Origin: an uncultured Selenomonadales bacterium
Lineage (GTDB): Bacteria > Bacillota > Negativicutes > DSM-1736 > Dendrosporobacteraceae
Reading direction: 5' to 3'
Length of the DNA stretch: 64,000 bases
Assembly (NCBI GenBank): GCA_946407015.1
Contig: CAMJML010000001.1
Coordinates: forward strand, 434,001-498,000
Of this stretch, positions 1 to 8,001 are shown piece by piece. The notes under the pieces are model-generated. The model searched no databases and had not been told where the DNA came from. It was given only the letters and a program-made list of their open reading frames with translations. Position numbers and translations under genes: made by a program. How positions within the stretch are numbered: the stretch's first letter is position 1; every line of letters starts with the position of its first letter.

Positions 1-2
1 AG

Positions 3-215
3 CAAAACCATGCGGCTAGTGAAGAGGCCGGTTTTGTCAAATTCAGCGCCAAAAAAGCCATTGTGTTTAACGAAACCGGCGAAGTGACGGCTGGAACGCT
101 GAAAGAGACGCTCAAGTGGCGGACGGCAGCCGGCGAAACGGCAGAATTCCCCGCCCATACCGCGGTGCGCTTTGACGGGCAGGGGGCTGTAGCCGAACCT
201 GCCGGTGAAGGCTAA
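3..215 (+). CDS. C-terminal end of an unrecognised protein (5' truncated)
   Basis: This is an open frame entering from the window edge and ending at TAA 213-215, about 70 residues. It is hydrophilic and rich in Gly, Ala, Thr and Glu, with beta-strand-like alternation (for example AIVFNETGEV and AVRFDGQGAV). No motif lets me name it. A terminator-like hairpin follows at 279-309, so it probably ends a transcription unit unrelated to riboswitch 1. It lacks a start codon only because the window begins inside the gene. Confidence 0.55.
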   Translation, partial: QNHAASEEAGFVKFSAKKAIVFNETGEVTAGTLKETLKWRTAAGETAEFPAHTAVRFDGQGAVAEPAGEG

Positions 216-278
216 GGCCAAAGGGTTAACTCTTTTGATTAGTCTGGCAAGTTCAATCGCTATTTTAGTGTTAGCAGG

Positions 279-309
279 CAGGGCTTCCCGTTTGGGAAGG
301 CCTGTTTTT
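279..309 (+). terminator. Rho-independent terminator
   Basis: CAGGGCTTCCC pairs with GGGAAGGCCTG across a GTTT loop with one mismatch, and is followed by TTTTTG. It closes the partial gene upstream. Confidence 0.75.
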
Positions 310-483
310 GCTACGCCTGCTATTGTTATCGACAAAGAATAACAGCTTTTTACAAAATGGAAAAAATCCCCCATTTGAGGGATATACACCAGACTTACTT
401 TGGGCTATGCTAAAAGCAAATGCTTCCATTTTAATACAAGCCGTCCCAGGATGGCTGGAAGCATGGTAACACAACCGCATAAC

Positions 484-688
484 GTTGGGATAGGTGTCCG
501 CAAGGACTTAATAGGGAAGTTTGGTGCAAAGCCAACACGGTCCCGCCACTGTAACGGGGAGCAAGCCGCATCCGTACCGCAGCAGCCGGTACGAAGCCAC
601 TGAAGCGCAAGCTTTGGGAAGGCGCGGGGAACGATGATCCGCAAGTCAGGAGAACTGCCTGTCCGGCAATCACCATTGGTAGGGAGGC
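484..688 (+). ncRNA. Cobalamin riboswitch 1
   Basis: The B12-box core is visible: a GGTG element, CTTAATAGGGAAG, CGGTCCCGCCACTGTAAC, then CAGGAGAACTGCCTG and CAATCACC. The leader precedes the 477-aa protein at 1044 and probably the autotransporter-receptor fusion at 2586. Its core is more divergent than the others in this window (TTTGGTGCAAAGCC instead of TCCGGTGTAATACC). No convincing promoter was found upstream. Confidence 0.95.
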
Positions 689-740
689 TTTTTCAGTTGC
701 AGCCGCAGCGGGAAAAGCGGGCCGTACCGAACCTGCGAAC

Positions 741-814
741 GACAGGGAGGAGATTATGCAGCATGGCGGGACGCATCCGCTAGTGTACATACTCCCTGTC
801 CAGGGAGTTTTTTT
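741..814 (+). terminator. Riboswitch 1 expression platform: terminator with competing antiterminator arm
   Basis: ACTCCCTG-TC-CAGGGAGT at 791-808 followed by a run of T forms a compact intrinsic terminator. The upstream segment GACAGGGAG at 741-749 is an exact complement of CTCCCTGTC at 792-800, so the two pairings exclude each other. This fits control by transcription termination. From 815 to 1043 there is no gene; a perfect 8-bp hairpin, CCTCAGCA/TGCTGAGG, lies at 979-1004. Confidence 0.7.
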
Positions 815-1043
815 ATTGCAGCTGCAGTGCTGGAACTTAAGCGGACAGGCTTTTGTTCTGAACCGGCAGCGATGTTACTTGCCTGTACGCCCGTTTGTAC
901 GCTTTCACAGCCAACAAACGGCTGATATAGGAAAACCTTACGGGAGGTGAGGGTTTTTCGTGTCTGGTACGCAAGAAACCTCAGCAGCTCTTTGGGTGCT
1001 GAGGCTAAGGTAACACAATAAAAAATGGGAGAGTGAAAAAGTT

Positions 1044-2477
1044 ATGACTAGTAAGGTCATGTATGGTACGTATACGTATACCGGTACTCCTAGAGGCGAT
1101 ATCGGCACCGCACAGTTTCCTTCCGGTTCGCCTCCTGCCATCCTCGTGCATAAGGGAGTAAGGACGACCTATACCAATGCCGGGGGCAGCCCTCTCATTG
1201 GTTCTGATCCCAAGCCGTTATATTTTGAAAACGGCGCCGGGCTCAACCGGGCTGCAGTGGCTTCAATTTCGTGGGCGAGCGGGGTTGCAACTTGCAACTG
1301 GCTGGTTTATGAAGCCGATGCGGATAATACCACTCCTTTTGTGTGGAACAACCCGGTGGCCGGGCCTGTCGTATTGACGACCGGGACCGTGACTGTTAGA
1401 AATCCCTATGCAGTTAAAACCAAGAGAATCAATGCCACAACAGTCGATATTTATTGCATCGATTATGACGCCAGACTGGTTTTCCGGGTTCGCAGCAGCG
1501 GTGCGAACGGCGATACCTATACGCCGCAGACCGGCTACTATCAATTCCCGGCATTGGCGGGTGGTCAAGATACCTTTGGCGTCGATCTGGAGATTATCGG
1601 CAACTATGTTTATGCCGTGTTCAATAGCGGCACGGATTTAACGCTCGGAGCGCCCAGTGCCAACTACCTAAACAGCACGGTGGTAAAACTGGACCTTGCG
1701 CTCAGCAGCCCGCCAGTAGCCGTTAACGGCCCCTATGGTTCGTCAACAAGTGGTGGTGCGGCTAAGAATGCCTTCAGCCTTCAGGCTTATAACGATGGTA
1801 CGGACGACCATCTCCTGCTGACCGCCGTCGGTGGCCCGCAACTGGATCAGGCCTATCCTCCCAATTATCCTTTTGACTGGAATCCCGGTTCCCGCATCCA
1901 GAGGGTTGATCCGGGTACACTAGCTGTCACCGACCTACTTTCAGCGGCCGTTAATACGGGCGATCCTTCAGAAGATCAATATGACTTCCGAGCGCTGACC
2001 TTCAGTGACGACGGCAGCCAAACCTATATCCTAACAGGAAAATATACGTCTGGTTTTGCCTCGTTTGACTATCGCCTGTATTGGACCGATATGAGTACGC
2101 TTCTCAGTGCAGGTGGTACGCTGATTTCAAATATTATTCCAGTACCGGTAGAAGCTACCACTGCTGGAGGCTACCTCTGGGGAATATTATATTCGGAAAG
2201 CAATGTGAACACCTGGTTTGTCAAGGGTGAAGACCTGACCGTCTATGATTCCGGCGGTTCAGTTGCCAGCGCCGGTGGCATTACCGCGCTGAGCACCTTT
2301 ACCGGTGTGTCGGATTTCCCGGGTCTCAATTTTGTGACTATTTACGAAGACGAACTGGCTCCAGCGCCGAAGGCGTTAAAGGGCTACGTCGCTCCGGCTT
2401 TTGCCTCCGTCTCACCGGCGGCGCTGGCCGAGCGCGAACGCTTCCTCAAGCAAATCGCGGCTGCCAAAGAAAAATAA
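1044..2477 (+). CDS. Hypothetical 477-aa protein, possible beta-propeller, B12-riboswitch controlled
   Basis: I do not recognise the family. The ATG has a GGGAGAG ribosome site 11 bases upstream. In-frame sequence upstream reaches a stop at 1011-1013 with no other start, so there is no hidden signal peptide. The protein is rich in Gly, Ser, Thr, Tyr and Asp with many short beta-strand units (GVDLEIIGNYVYAVF, FRALTFSDDGSQTYIL, SRIQRVDPGTLAV), compatible with a beta-propeller. The last 35 residues are Ala-rich and helical. It sits between riboswitch 1 and a TonB-dependent receptor fusion. Bacteroides BtuG is a B12-binding surface beta-propeller encoded beside BtuB, which offers a functional analogy, but BtuG is a secreted lipoprotein and this protein has no export signal. 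The function is therefore open. Confidence 0.8.
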   Translation: MTSKVMYGTYTYTGTPRGDIGTAQFPSGSPPAILVHKGVRTTYTNAGGSPLIGSDPKPLYFENGAGLNRAAVASISWASGVATCNWLVYEADADNTTPFVWNNPVAGPVVLTTGTVTVRNPYAVKTKRINATTVDIYCIDYDARLVFRVRSSGANGDTYTPQTGYYQFPALAGGQDTFGVDLEIIGNYVYAVFNSGTDLTLGAPSANYLNSTVVKLDLALSSPPVAVNGPYGSSTSGGAAKNAFSLQAYNDGTDDHLLLTAVGGPQLDQAYPPNYPFDWNPGSRIQRVDPGTLAVTDLLSAAVNTGDPSEDQYDFRALTFSDDGSQTYILTGKYTSGFASFDYRLYWTDMSTLLSAGGTLISNIIPVPVEATTAGGYLWGILYSESNVNTWFVKGEDLTVYDSGGSVASAGGITALSTFTGVSDFPGLNFVTIYEDELAPAPKALKGYVAPAFASVSPAALAERERFLKQIAAAKEK

Positions 2478-2585
2478 GTTAAACCCTAAAAAAATACTTT
2501 ATTGTTCTTGTGGAGGGGAGGGTATTCCCCTCCGCAATTTGAGTTTGCTATCATGATTTTTTACTAAAGCAGGGAGAGAGAGTTT

Positions 2586-5500
2586 TTGCGAACAAGAAAG
2601 AAACCAAGCAGTAAAGCACGAAAAAGTAAGGCCCTTCTGGCAGCTCTGGTGATATCCTCCTTTTTTTATGCCACGCCTGCTCATGGGTATCCCCTAATTA
2701 GCGGAGAGACCGATGTTACTTTCGGAGAGGCCGGTACGGCGGGACAGACACATACCGTACATGCAGGGCAAACGTGGCGTACATACACCGGCGCTTCTCA
2801 GGTAAGTGTTACTAATGCCAATGCTACCGTCTATTACAAGGATATTACCATTTTAGGCGGCGGTATCTGGCAGCCGATGGATGCTGCCGGTACGATTAAC
2901 CTGAACGGCACACTGGAGCTTTATGGTGGCGGAATATTGGATCTGTCTTATAAATACGGCGTAAACTGGACGGATAATTTGGCGAATAATCCGGCAGATA
3001 ACCCTTGGGACGGAACGGGTAACAACGCAACTGTCCGCCTATTTAGAACCAGCAGTACTCTGAAAAATGCGGTTATTTTTCATGACGGCGCAATTCTGCG
3101 TATGAACCTGGGCGGGAGAGCAGGCTATACGACGGAGAGCGGAGGCAGTAGTATTCTTAATGATTCGCTTTATCTCTATAATGTGCAACTGGCCGCCGAC
3201 GTGCCGACCACGGTTAAAGTGCAAACCCGGTTTGCCAAATATTTTTACGGCAAAGACTGGCTGGCCAGCCAGGGAAATTATTATAATAATTATAACAGTG
3301 ACGGTACACCTAAGAATAATTTGGGTATCATTAGAATATTCAACATAACCGATGAAGTGAATGACAAACTTATCTTTGAGGCAGAAAATTATTTAACGGA
3401 CAGCACCTTGTACAAATACCTGATTATACCGGAAATAAATTCGAACCTTTCCGGTACCACTAAAATGTATTATGTAAATTTTGAAGCCTTCCGCAGCGAA
3501 ATGGTTTCTCAGGGCGTGCTCAGCGCGGCGAACGCTCAGCTTTCGATGCGCAATCTGTGGCGGATGGAGGACGGCCTGTTTTGGAAACGGGGCGAGGAAC
3601 TGCGGGCAGCAAATAGGCTGGGACAAAGTGAAGGGACGGATGGAGCCTGGGTGCAAATCTGGCGCGGCAAGTACAGTTTTGACGGTGCTTATGGATCCAG
3701 TTTCGGCCAGAATTATAACGGCATTCAGGTAGGCTATGATAAACAACGTGAAGGGGAATTGTTTGGTGGCAAGCTGTATACCGGACTCTTCCTCAGTATG
3801 CTAAATTCAGATGCAGATTTCCATCAGCACAGTGTCCAGACTGACACAATGGAAGCGCTTTATAGTCGCTCGGCCGGCGATCTGAATAGCAAAGGCATTG
3901 GATTATACACCACCTGGCAGGGGGACAAGGGTCATTATCTTGATGCTACTTTCCGCTGGTCCAAACTAAATAATAATTATAGTTTTATTGATTCCGACGG
4001 TGAAATTTTTGACAATTCACATGGAACCTGGACCTACGGGGCAGGTTTTCGTTACGGCTATCAGCAAGAATTGGCAAATGGTTGGTTTTTAGAACCCCAG
4101 GTCGGCCTGACCTACGGTACTATGAAGGGCTACAGCTATATTCTGGATAATGGCATGCGCTTTAACCAGGAGGAACTAAATATGCTTACTGGCCGTTTAG
4201 GAGTCACCGCTGGCCGCAATTTCAACAGTGGTGACAAACAAGGCATAATTTATGCCAAAGCTGCAGTCAACCACGGTTTTAAAGACGGAGGCAGGGCAAC
4301 CGCTGATGCCGGGACCTGGAATTCTGCTGGAAACTATTACACAACACTAGCCGGCATGCCGGTTGATACCCTGGCGGGCAAGGACACCTGGTATGAATTC
4401 GCTGTGGGAACCAATCTGCAGACCAGTCAAGATCAGAGTGCTTTTTTGGAACTGAACAAAACCGCCGGCGGTAAGGTCAACACCGATTGGCAGGTCAATG
4501 CAGGTGTGTCCTGGCGATTCAATGGACCTTCCGCTAAAGAGCGTAAGGCGGGGATTGACGATAAAATGACGGTGCTGGCAGCCGGCCCTATTGATCCAGC
4601 TAGAAGTGAATCTAAAATAGGAACGTCTGGGGCTGATGTGAAGGCAGTTATCCCGGATGAGACTATCGGTGCTGTCGATAATGGTAAGACATCCTTTGCG
4701 ATAGCTCAGGCTGCAGGTATTCCAGCAATTGGACAAGCCAGTCAGGAACAAACCAGCCAAATACCAGTTATTGCAATTGCAAATGAGCAGGCTATTCCGG
4801 CCTTTACTACTAACAGCCGGGTTAATCAAGCTGACCAGGTTACAGTCGATAGCAGCGAACCCGGCAGCTATATGTTGGACCCGTTGGTCGTCGAAGCCAA
4901 ACGGCCCGATTGGGAGAAGAAACTTTCCCCTGGCACCGTATCGGTTATTCATGTGCCTGAATACAAGGGTGAGATGAAAAATCTTCCTGACCTCTTGCAA
5001 AGTGTACCGGGCGTTTATGTCCAGCGTCTGCAGGGCACCGGTCACTACACTGTGGCCAGGGTCAGGGGTTCAACCGGCGGTCAGGTCAATATCTACATTG
5101 ACGGCGTACTGGTTAACTCCAACGCCGATGCGGCCGTCGACCTGTCTATTATTCCCATTGAGAACGTCGAACGTATCGAAGTATACCGTGGCTATGTTCC
5201 TGCCCGTTTTGCCGGCTCACCTATCGGCGGGGCCATCAACATTGTCACTAAAAAGCCGCAGGACACCCGCGGCAGCCTTACTCAGGGTATGCGATCCTTG
5301 GGCGGCTACACTAGTAACCTTGAACTGACCGCCCCAGTTGGCAGTGGCAGCATGTTGGTTGCTCTCAACCGCGATCAGGCCAAAGGCGATTTCCGCTATA
5401 CAAATTTGTGGAATAACAGCACTCCATACGAACCTGCCACCCAGGATCGCCACCGCCAATACAACGACTACCAGAATACCGATGCCCTCCTTAAGTGGCA

Positions 5501-6980
5501 GGACAACAACTGGTTTGCCAAACTGACCTGGCAGAAGAATAAAACCAGCTTCCCGGAATCTACTTATGTTGATGGAGCGGATGTGCCAGATGAGGAAATG
5601 GAAAGCATGCCTCATGCCGAGAACTGGTTTAAATACCGGAAACGGCAACTGGTGACTACCAAGAGCGAATTCCAGTTCGGGCGGAGAGAGACGGTTGGCA
5701 ATCTGGAATGGGGTTGGAAGCTGGGTACCTCCTACCAGTTGAAAGAAGCTGCCACCTCCCAGATGAAAAATCCTGATGGCAGCGCTTTCCTGACCATTGA
5801 CAATGAGTTCCGCAGCCGCCGTTACGAGGGCAGTATAGACGGTAGCTGGCAAGCAAGCAAAAGCCATTTGGTGGAATTCTTATTTAACACCTCCCATGAG
5901 GCGATGGATGTCCGTACATTTAATCCGGATATGTGGCCGCCTAAGGTGATTACGACAGGCAATCTTATGGATAAATACAGTAAGATGTTTAAACCGCATT
6001 ATGAAAATAAAACCTATCACTTCCAGATGCAGGACACCATGACACTGAATCGAAGTGGCAACCTGTTCTTCACGCCGGTGCTCAGGGCGCAAAGGGTGGA
6101 CATGGACGTTGCTGCCAACGATCCCGATATGAATAACTGGAAATATTCCTACGGGTTAGGGCTAAAGAAGGTACAGAACGAACATTGGACCTTCCGCAGC
6201 ACCTACGGCACCTACTACAAATTCCCCAACTGGTACGAACTATTCGGCGACGGTGCCAACGTCAAATCTCGCTGGGAGAAATACTCGAATTTGCCCGGGC
6301 AGCCCCAATATTTGCTGGATAACTATGTCGAGCATGGTACGAGCTGGGACCTCAGTGCTAATTGGCAGGGAAAGGCTCTTGAGGCTGATACTGATGTGAC
6401 TCTGACCTATTTCAACCGGCGCGCCAAGAATCTGTCGAGCTATTCGCTTGATTTCTACGGCTGGGGCTACTATACTAACTTGGCTGCCGGCAACATCCAG
6501 GGTGTAGAGCTGGAGAGCAAGATGAACTGGGGTCGCTGGGACCTCCTCTTAGCCGCCACCTGGAATGATTCAGTGATTACCGCAAGTGGCTCCAAAGCCA
6601 CGCTGGTGACCGGGCCGACCTGGATGGCAGGCAAACCGTTCCCCTGGATACCGGAGTGGGAATACAACGCCCGGCTGGGCTACCGCTTCCCTGACGACAA
6701 GCTCAGTGCCTTTGCCGAATACCATTATCTTGACCAGGTGGCCAACTGGGGTGCCGGCGAATCAGGCTCAGTCACCTATGACGCATTGGGCATCACCAAT
6801 GTCGGCTTAAAGTATGACATAAGCAGCCGGATCAAGCTGACCGCCGGTGTCAATGACCTGTTTAACAAAGGGCCAGACCAGGTATATCGCTTCTGGAGCG
6901 GTAGCTATTCCAGTGTCAATAACGTTCAATATCCGCAGCAGGGACGTACTTACTATATGACCGCGCAGTATTTCTTCTAA
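2586..6980 (+). CDS. Autotransporter beta-domain fused to a TonB-dependent receptor (1464 aa)
   Basis: One uninterrupted frame starts at TTG 2586 behind AGGGAGAGAG. Residues 1-34 form a basic-hydrophobic signal peptide ending ATPAHG. Residues 35-315 look like a short beta-helical passenger. About residues 318-645 read as an autotransporter barrel, opening with LSMRNLWRMEDGLFWKRGEE and closing with DWQVNAGVSWRF. A linker of about 115 residues leads to a TonB-box-like DPLVVEA near residue 764, a receptor plug (SVPGVYVQ, VNIYIDGVLV, IENVERIEVYRG, GGAINIVTKKP) and a 22-strand-type barrel ending TAQYFF. The usual receptor length is 600-750 residues, so this protein carries two outer-membrane barrels. 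It probably belongs to the riboswitch 1 unit with the 477-aa gene. The domain calls are firm; why the two are fused is unknown. Confidence 0.85.
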   Translation: MRTRKKPSSKARKSKALLAALVISSFFYATPAHGYPLISGETDVTFGEAGTAGQTHTVHAGQTWRTYTGASQVSVTNANATVYYKDITILGGGIWQPMDAAGTINLNGTLELYGGGILDLSYKYGVNWTDNLANNPADNPWDGTGNNATVRLFRTSSTLKNAVIFHDGAILRMNLGGRAGYTTESGGSSILNDSLYLYNVQLAADVPTTVKVQTRFAKYFYGKDWLASQGNYYNNYNSDGTPKNNLGIIRIFNITDEVNDKLIFEAENYLTDSTLYKYLIIPEINSNLSGTTKMYYVNFEAFRSEMVSQGVLSAANAQLSMRNLWRMEDGLFWKRGEELRAANRLGQSEGTDGAWVQIWRGKYSFDGAYGSSFGQNYNGIQVGYDKQREGELFGGKLYTGLFLSMLNSDADFHQHSVQTDTMEALYSRSAGDLNSKGIGLYTTWQGDKGHYLDATFRWSKLNNNYSFIDSDGEIFDNSHGTWTYGAGFRYGYQQELANGWFLEPQVGLTYGTMKGYSYILDNGMRFNQEELNMLTGRLGVTAGRNFNSGDKQGIIYAKAAVNHGFKDGGRATADAGTWNSAGNYYTTLAGMPVDTLAGKDTWYEFAVGTNLQTSQDQSAFLELNKTAGGKVNTDWQVNAGVSWRFNGPSAKERKAGIDDKMTVLAAGPIDPARSESKIGTSGADVKAVIPDETIGAVDNGKTSFAIAQAAGIPAIGQASQEQTSQIPVIAIANEQAIPAFTTNSRVNQADQVTVDSSEPGSYMLDPLVVEAKRPDWEKKLSPGTVSVIHVPEYKGEMKNLPDLLQSVPGVYVQRLQGTGHYTVARVRGSTGGQVNIYIDGVLVNSNADAAVDLSIIPIENVERIEVYRGYVPARFAGSPIGGAINIVTKKPQDTRGSLTQGMRSLGGYTSNLELTAPVGSGSMLVALNRDQAKGDFRYTNLWNNSTPYEPATQDRHRQYNDYQNTDALLKWQDNNWFAKLTWQKNKTSFPESTYVDGADVPDEEMESMPHAENWFKYRKRQLVTTKSEFQFGRRETVGNLEWGWKLGTSYQLKEAATSQMKNPDGSAFLTIDNEFRSRRYEGSIDGSWQASKSHLVEFLFNTSHEAMDVRTFNPDMWPPKVITTGNLMDKYSKMFKPHYENKTYHFQMQDTMTLNRSGNLFFTPVLRAQRVDMDVAANDPDMNNWKYSYGLGLKKVQNEHWTFRSTYGTYYKFPNWYELFGDGANVKSRWEKYSNLPGQPQYLLDNYVEHGTSWDLSANWQGKALEADTDVTLTYFNRRAKNLSSYSLDFYGWGYYTNLAAGNIQGVELESKMNWGRWDLLLAATWNDSVITASGSKATLVTGPTWMAGKPFPWIPEWEYNARLGYRFPDDKLSAFAEYHYLDQVANWGAGESGSVTYDALGITNVGLKYDISSRIKLTAGVNDLFNKGPDQVYRFWSGSYSSVNNVQYPQQGRTYYMTAQYFF

Positions 6981-7009
6981 GCCTGATCTATTCGGTGAAT
7001 CAAGTACTT

Positions 7010-7047
7010 TACAACAAGCCGGGCGAATATAGCCTGGCTTGTTGATT
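7010..7047 (+). terminator. Probable terminator after the receptor fusion
   Basis: ACAAGCC and GGCTTGT arms enclose GGGCGAATATAGCCT and are followed by TGATTTATT. The U-tract is imperfect. A second hairpin follows at 7066. Confidence 0.5.
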
Positions 7048-7065
7048 TATTACCTACCTTTCAAG

Positions 7066-7092
7066 CCACAGCCGCTTACATAGCGGCTGTGG
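7066..7092. repeat. Perfect inverted repeat, 10-bp stem
   Basis: CCACAGCCGC and GCGGCTGTGG flank a 7-base loop. No T-run follows, so it is either a processing/stabilising hairpin or the second half of a double terminator. Confidence 0.6.
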
Positions 7093-7101
7093 ATGCCTAT
7101 T

Positions 7102-7238
7102 GAAAGCGGCTCAGGCCTATATTGATGCGGCAACTAACGATGTCAACGCCCTCATCAAGGAACGCAATACCACGATTGAAAGCCAATCAGGTGGCAGCGG
7201 CCTACAATGCTTTTTTAAAGCTGGATGAGCAAAAATAA
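7102..7238 (+). pseudogene. Frameshifted remnant of an unidentified coding region
   Basis: One frame reads KAAQAYIDAATNDVNALI and then KERNTTIESQ. After a frame change it continues as AAYNAFLKLDEQK and stops at 7236-7238. The two halves look like one helical sequence broken by an indel. No start codon or ribosome site is present. The rest of 7239-7536 shows nothing I can identify. Confidence 0.3.
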
Positions 7239-7536
7239 CAAAGAGCTAAGCTAGAATTGCTTTCATTGCAGACAAAACCTTAACAATGCTCCTTAGTGTA
7301 TGAAGGCTAGACTTCATTGAAGGAACTTTAGGATCAGACAGCGAGAAGCACCATTTAGGGTGAGGCTGTTCATAACAGGGAGAATGCCAGTAACTACCTT
7401 GCCGTTGGTAGCGGTAGCCTATGACCTGGGCTCTGGAACCCTCAGCAAGCAGGCTCTCTTGTATTTCCGAAAAAACTCTTTTTAGGTACAGTCTTGCGAA
7501 TAAAGATCGAGCTTCTTCACGTTAAACGACATGGTC

Positions 7537-7565
7537 TTGACATATATGACATTATTTGCTAATAT
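7537..7565 (+). promoter_or_regulatory. Sigma-A-type promoter of riboswitch 2
   Basis: TTGACA (7537-7542), a 17-base spacer, then TAATAT (7560-7565), about 40 bases upstream of the riboswitch core. Confidence 0.75.
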
Positions 7566-7602
7566 AGACTAAGTTTTTATCAAATCTCTATGAAAAATTA
7601 GA

Positions 7603-7804
7603 TAATGTGGAATAGGTGCCCTGCGGGGCTTAATAGGGAAGTCCGGTGTAATACCGGCGCGGTCCCGCCACTGTAACGGGGAGTGAACTTGCACAATGCC
7701 ACTGGAGCGAAATCTCTGGGAAGGCGCAAGTAAACGAAGATCCGGAGCCAGGAGAACTGCCTGTTTGACAATCACCGGTTTTACCCACGACGATGGGGAG
7801 GGGA
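7603..7804 (+). ncRNA. Cobalamin riboswitch 2
   Basis: Conserved elements are GGTGCC, GGGCTTAATAGGGAAGTCCG, CGCGGTCCCGCCACTGTAA, GGAGCCAGGAGAACTGCCTG, CAATCACC and CGATGGGGAGGGG. It precedes a receptor and, further down, a BtuCDF-type importer. Confidence 0.97.
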
Positions 7805-7830
7805 TTTACAGGCGCCTGTGTTTTTTCCTT

Positions 7831-7858
7831 CCTAGCTTTTATTAAGCTGGGATTTTTT
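7831..7858 (+). terminator. Riboswitch 2 leader terminator A
   Basis: CCTAGCTT and AAGCTGGG pair over a five-base loop and are followed by ATTTTTTATT. It lies between riboswitch and gene, as expected for transcriptional control. Confidence 0.65.
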
Positions 7859-7884
7859 ATTAGACAGGTTTTTTGCTCACGAAC

Positions 7885-7912
7885 GGCCTCCCGAAGGGGA
7901 GGTCGATTTTTT
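7885..7912 (+). terminator. Riboswitch 2 leader terminator B
   Basis: GGCCTCCC-GAAG-GGGAGGTC followed by GATTTTTTAT. Several leaders in this window carry two hairpins of this kind in tandem. Confidence 0.65.
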
Positions 7913-8001
7913 ATGTGATCACGCGAATAGAAAAATGATAAGAGATTAAAGGAGAAGGAGATAGTCAGGATGCGTGAAAAAAATAAAGTTAACTCCAAAA
8001 A

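Noticed and set aside
4347-5045. 232-aa antisense frame inside the receptor fusion
   Set aside because: It is fully contained in a well-supported gene on the other strand, with no ribosome site and no family resemblance.
2586-6980. Fusion explained by a missed frameshift
   Set aside because: Both halves are in the same frame with a coherent low-complexity linker and no internal stop, and the second half has no ribosome site or signal peptide of its own.
7239-7536. A gene between the coding remnant and riboswitch 2
   Set aside because: No frame of useful length, ribosome site or recognisable motif was seen on either strand.
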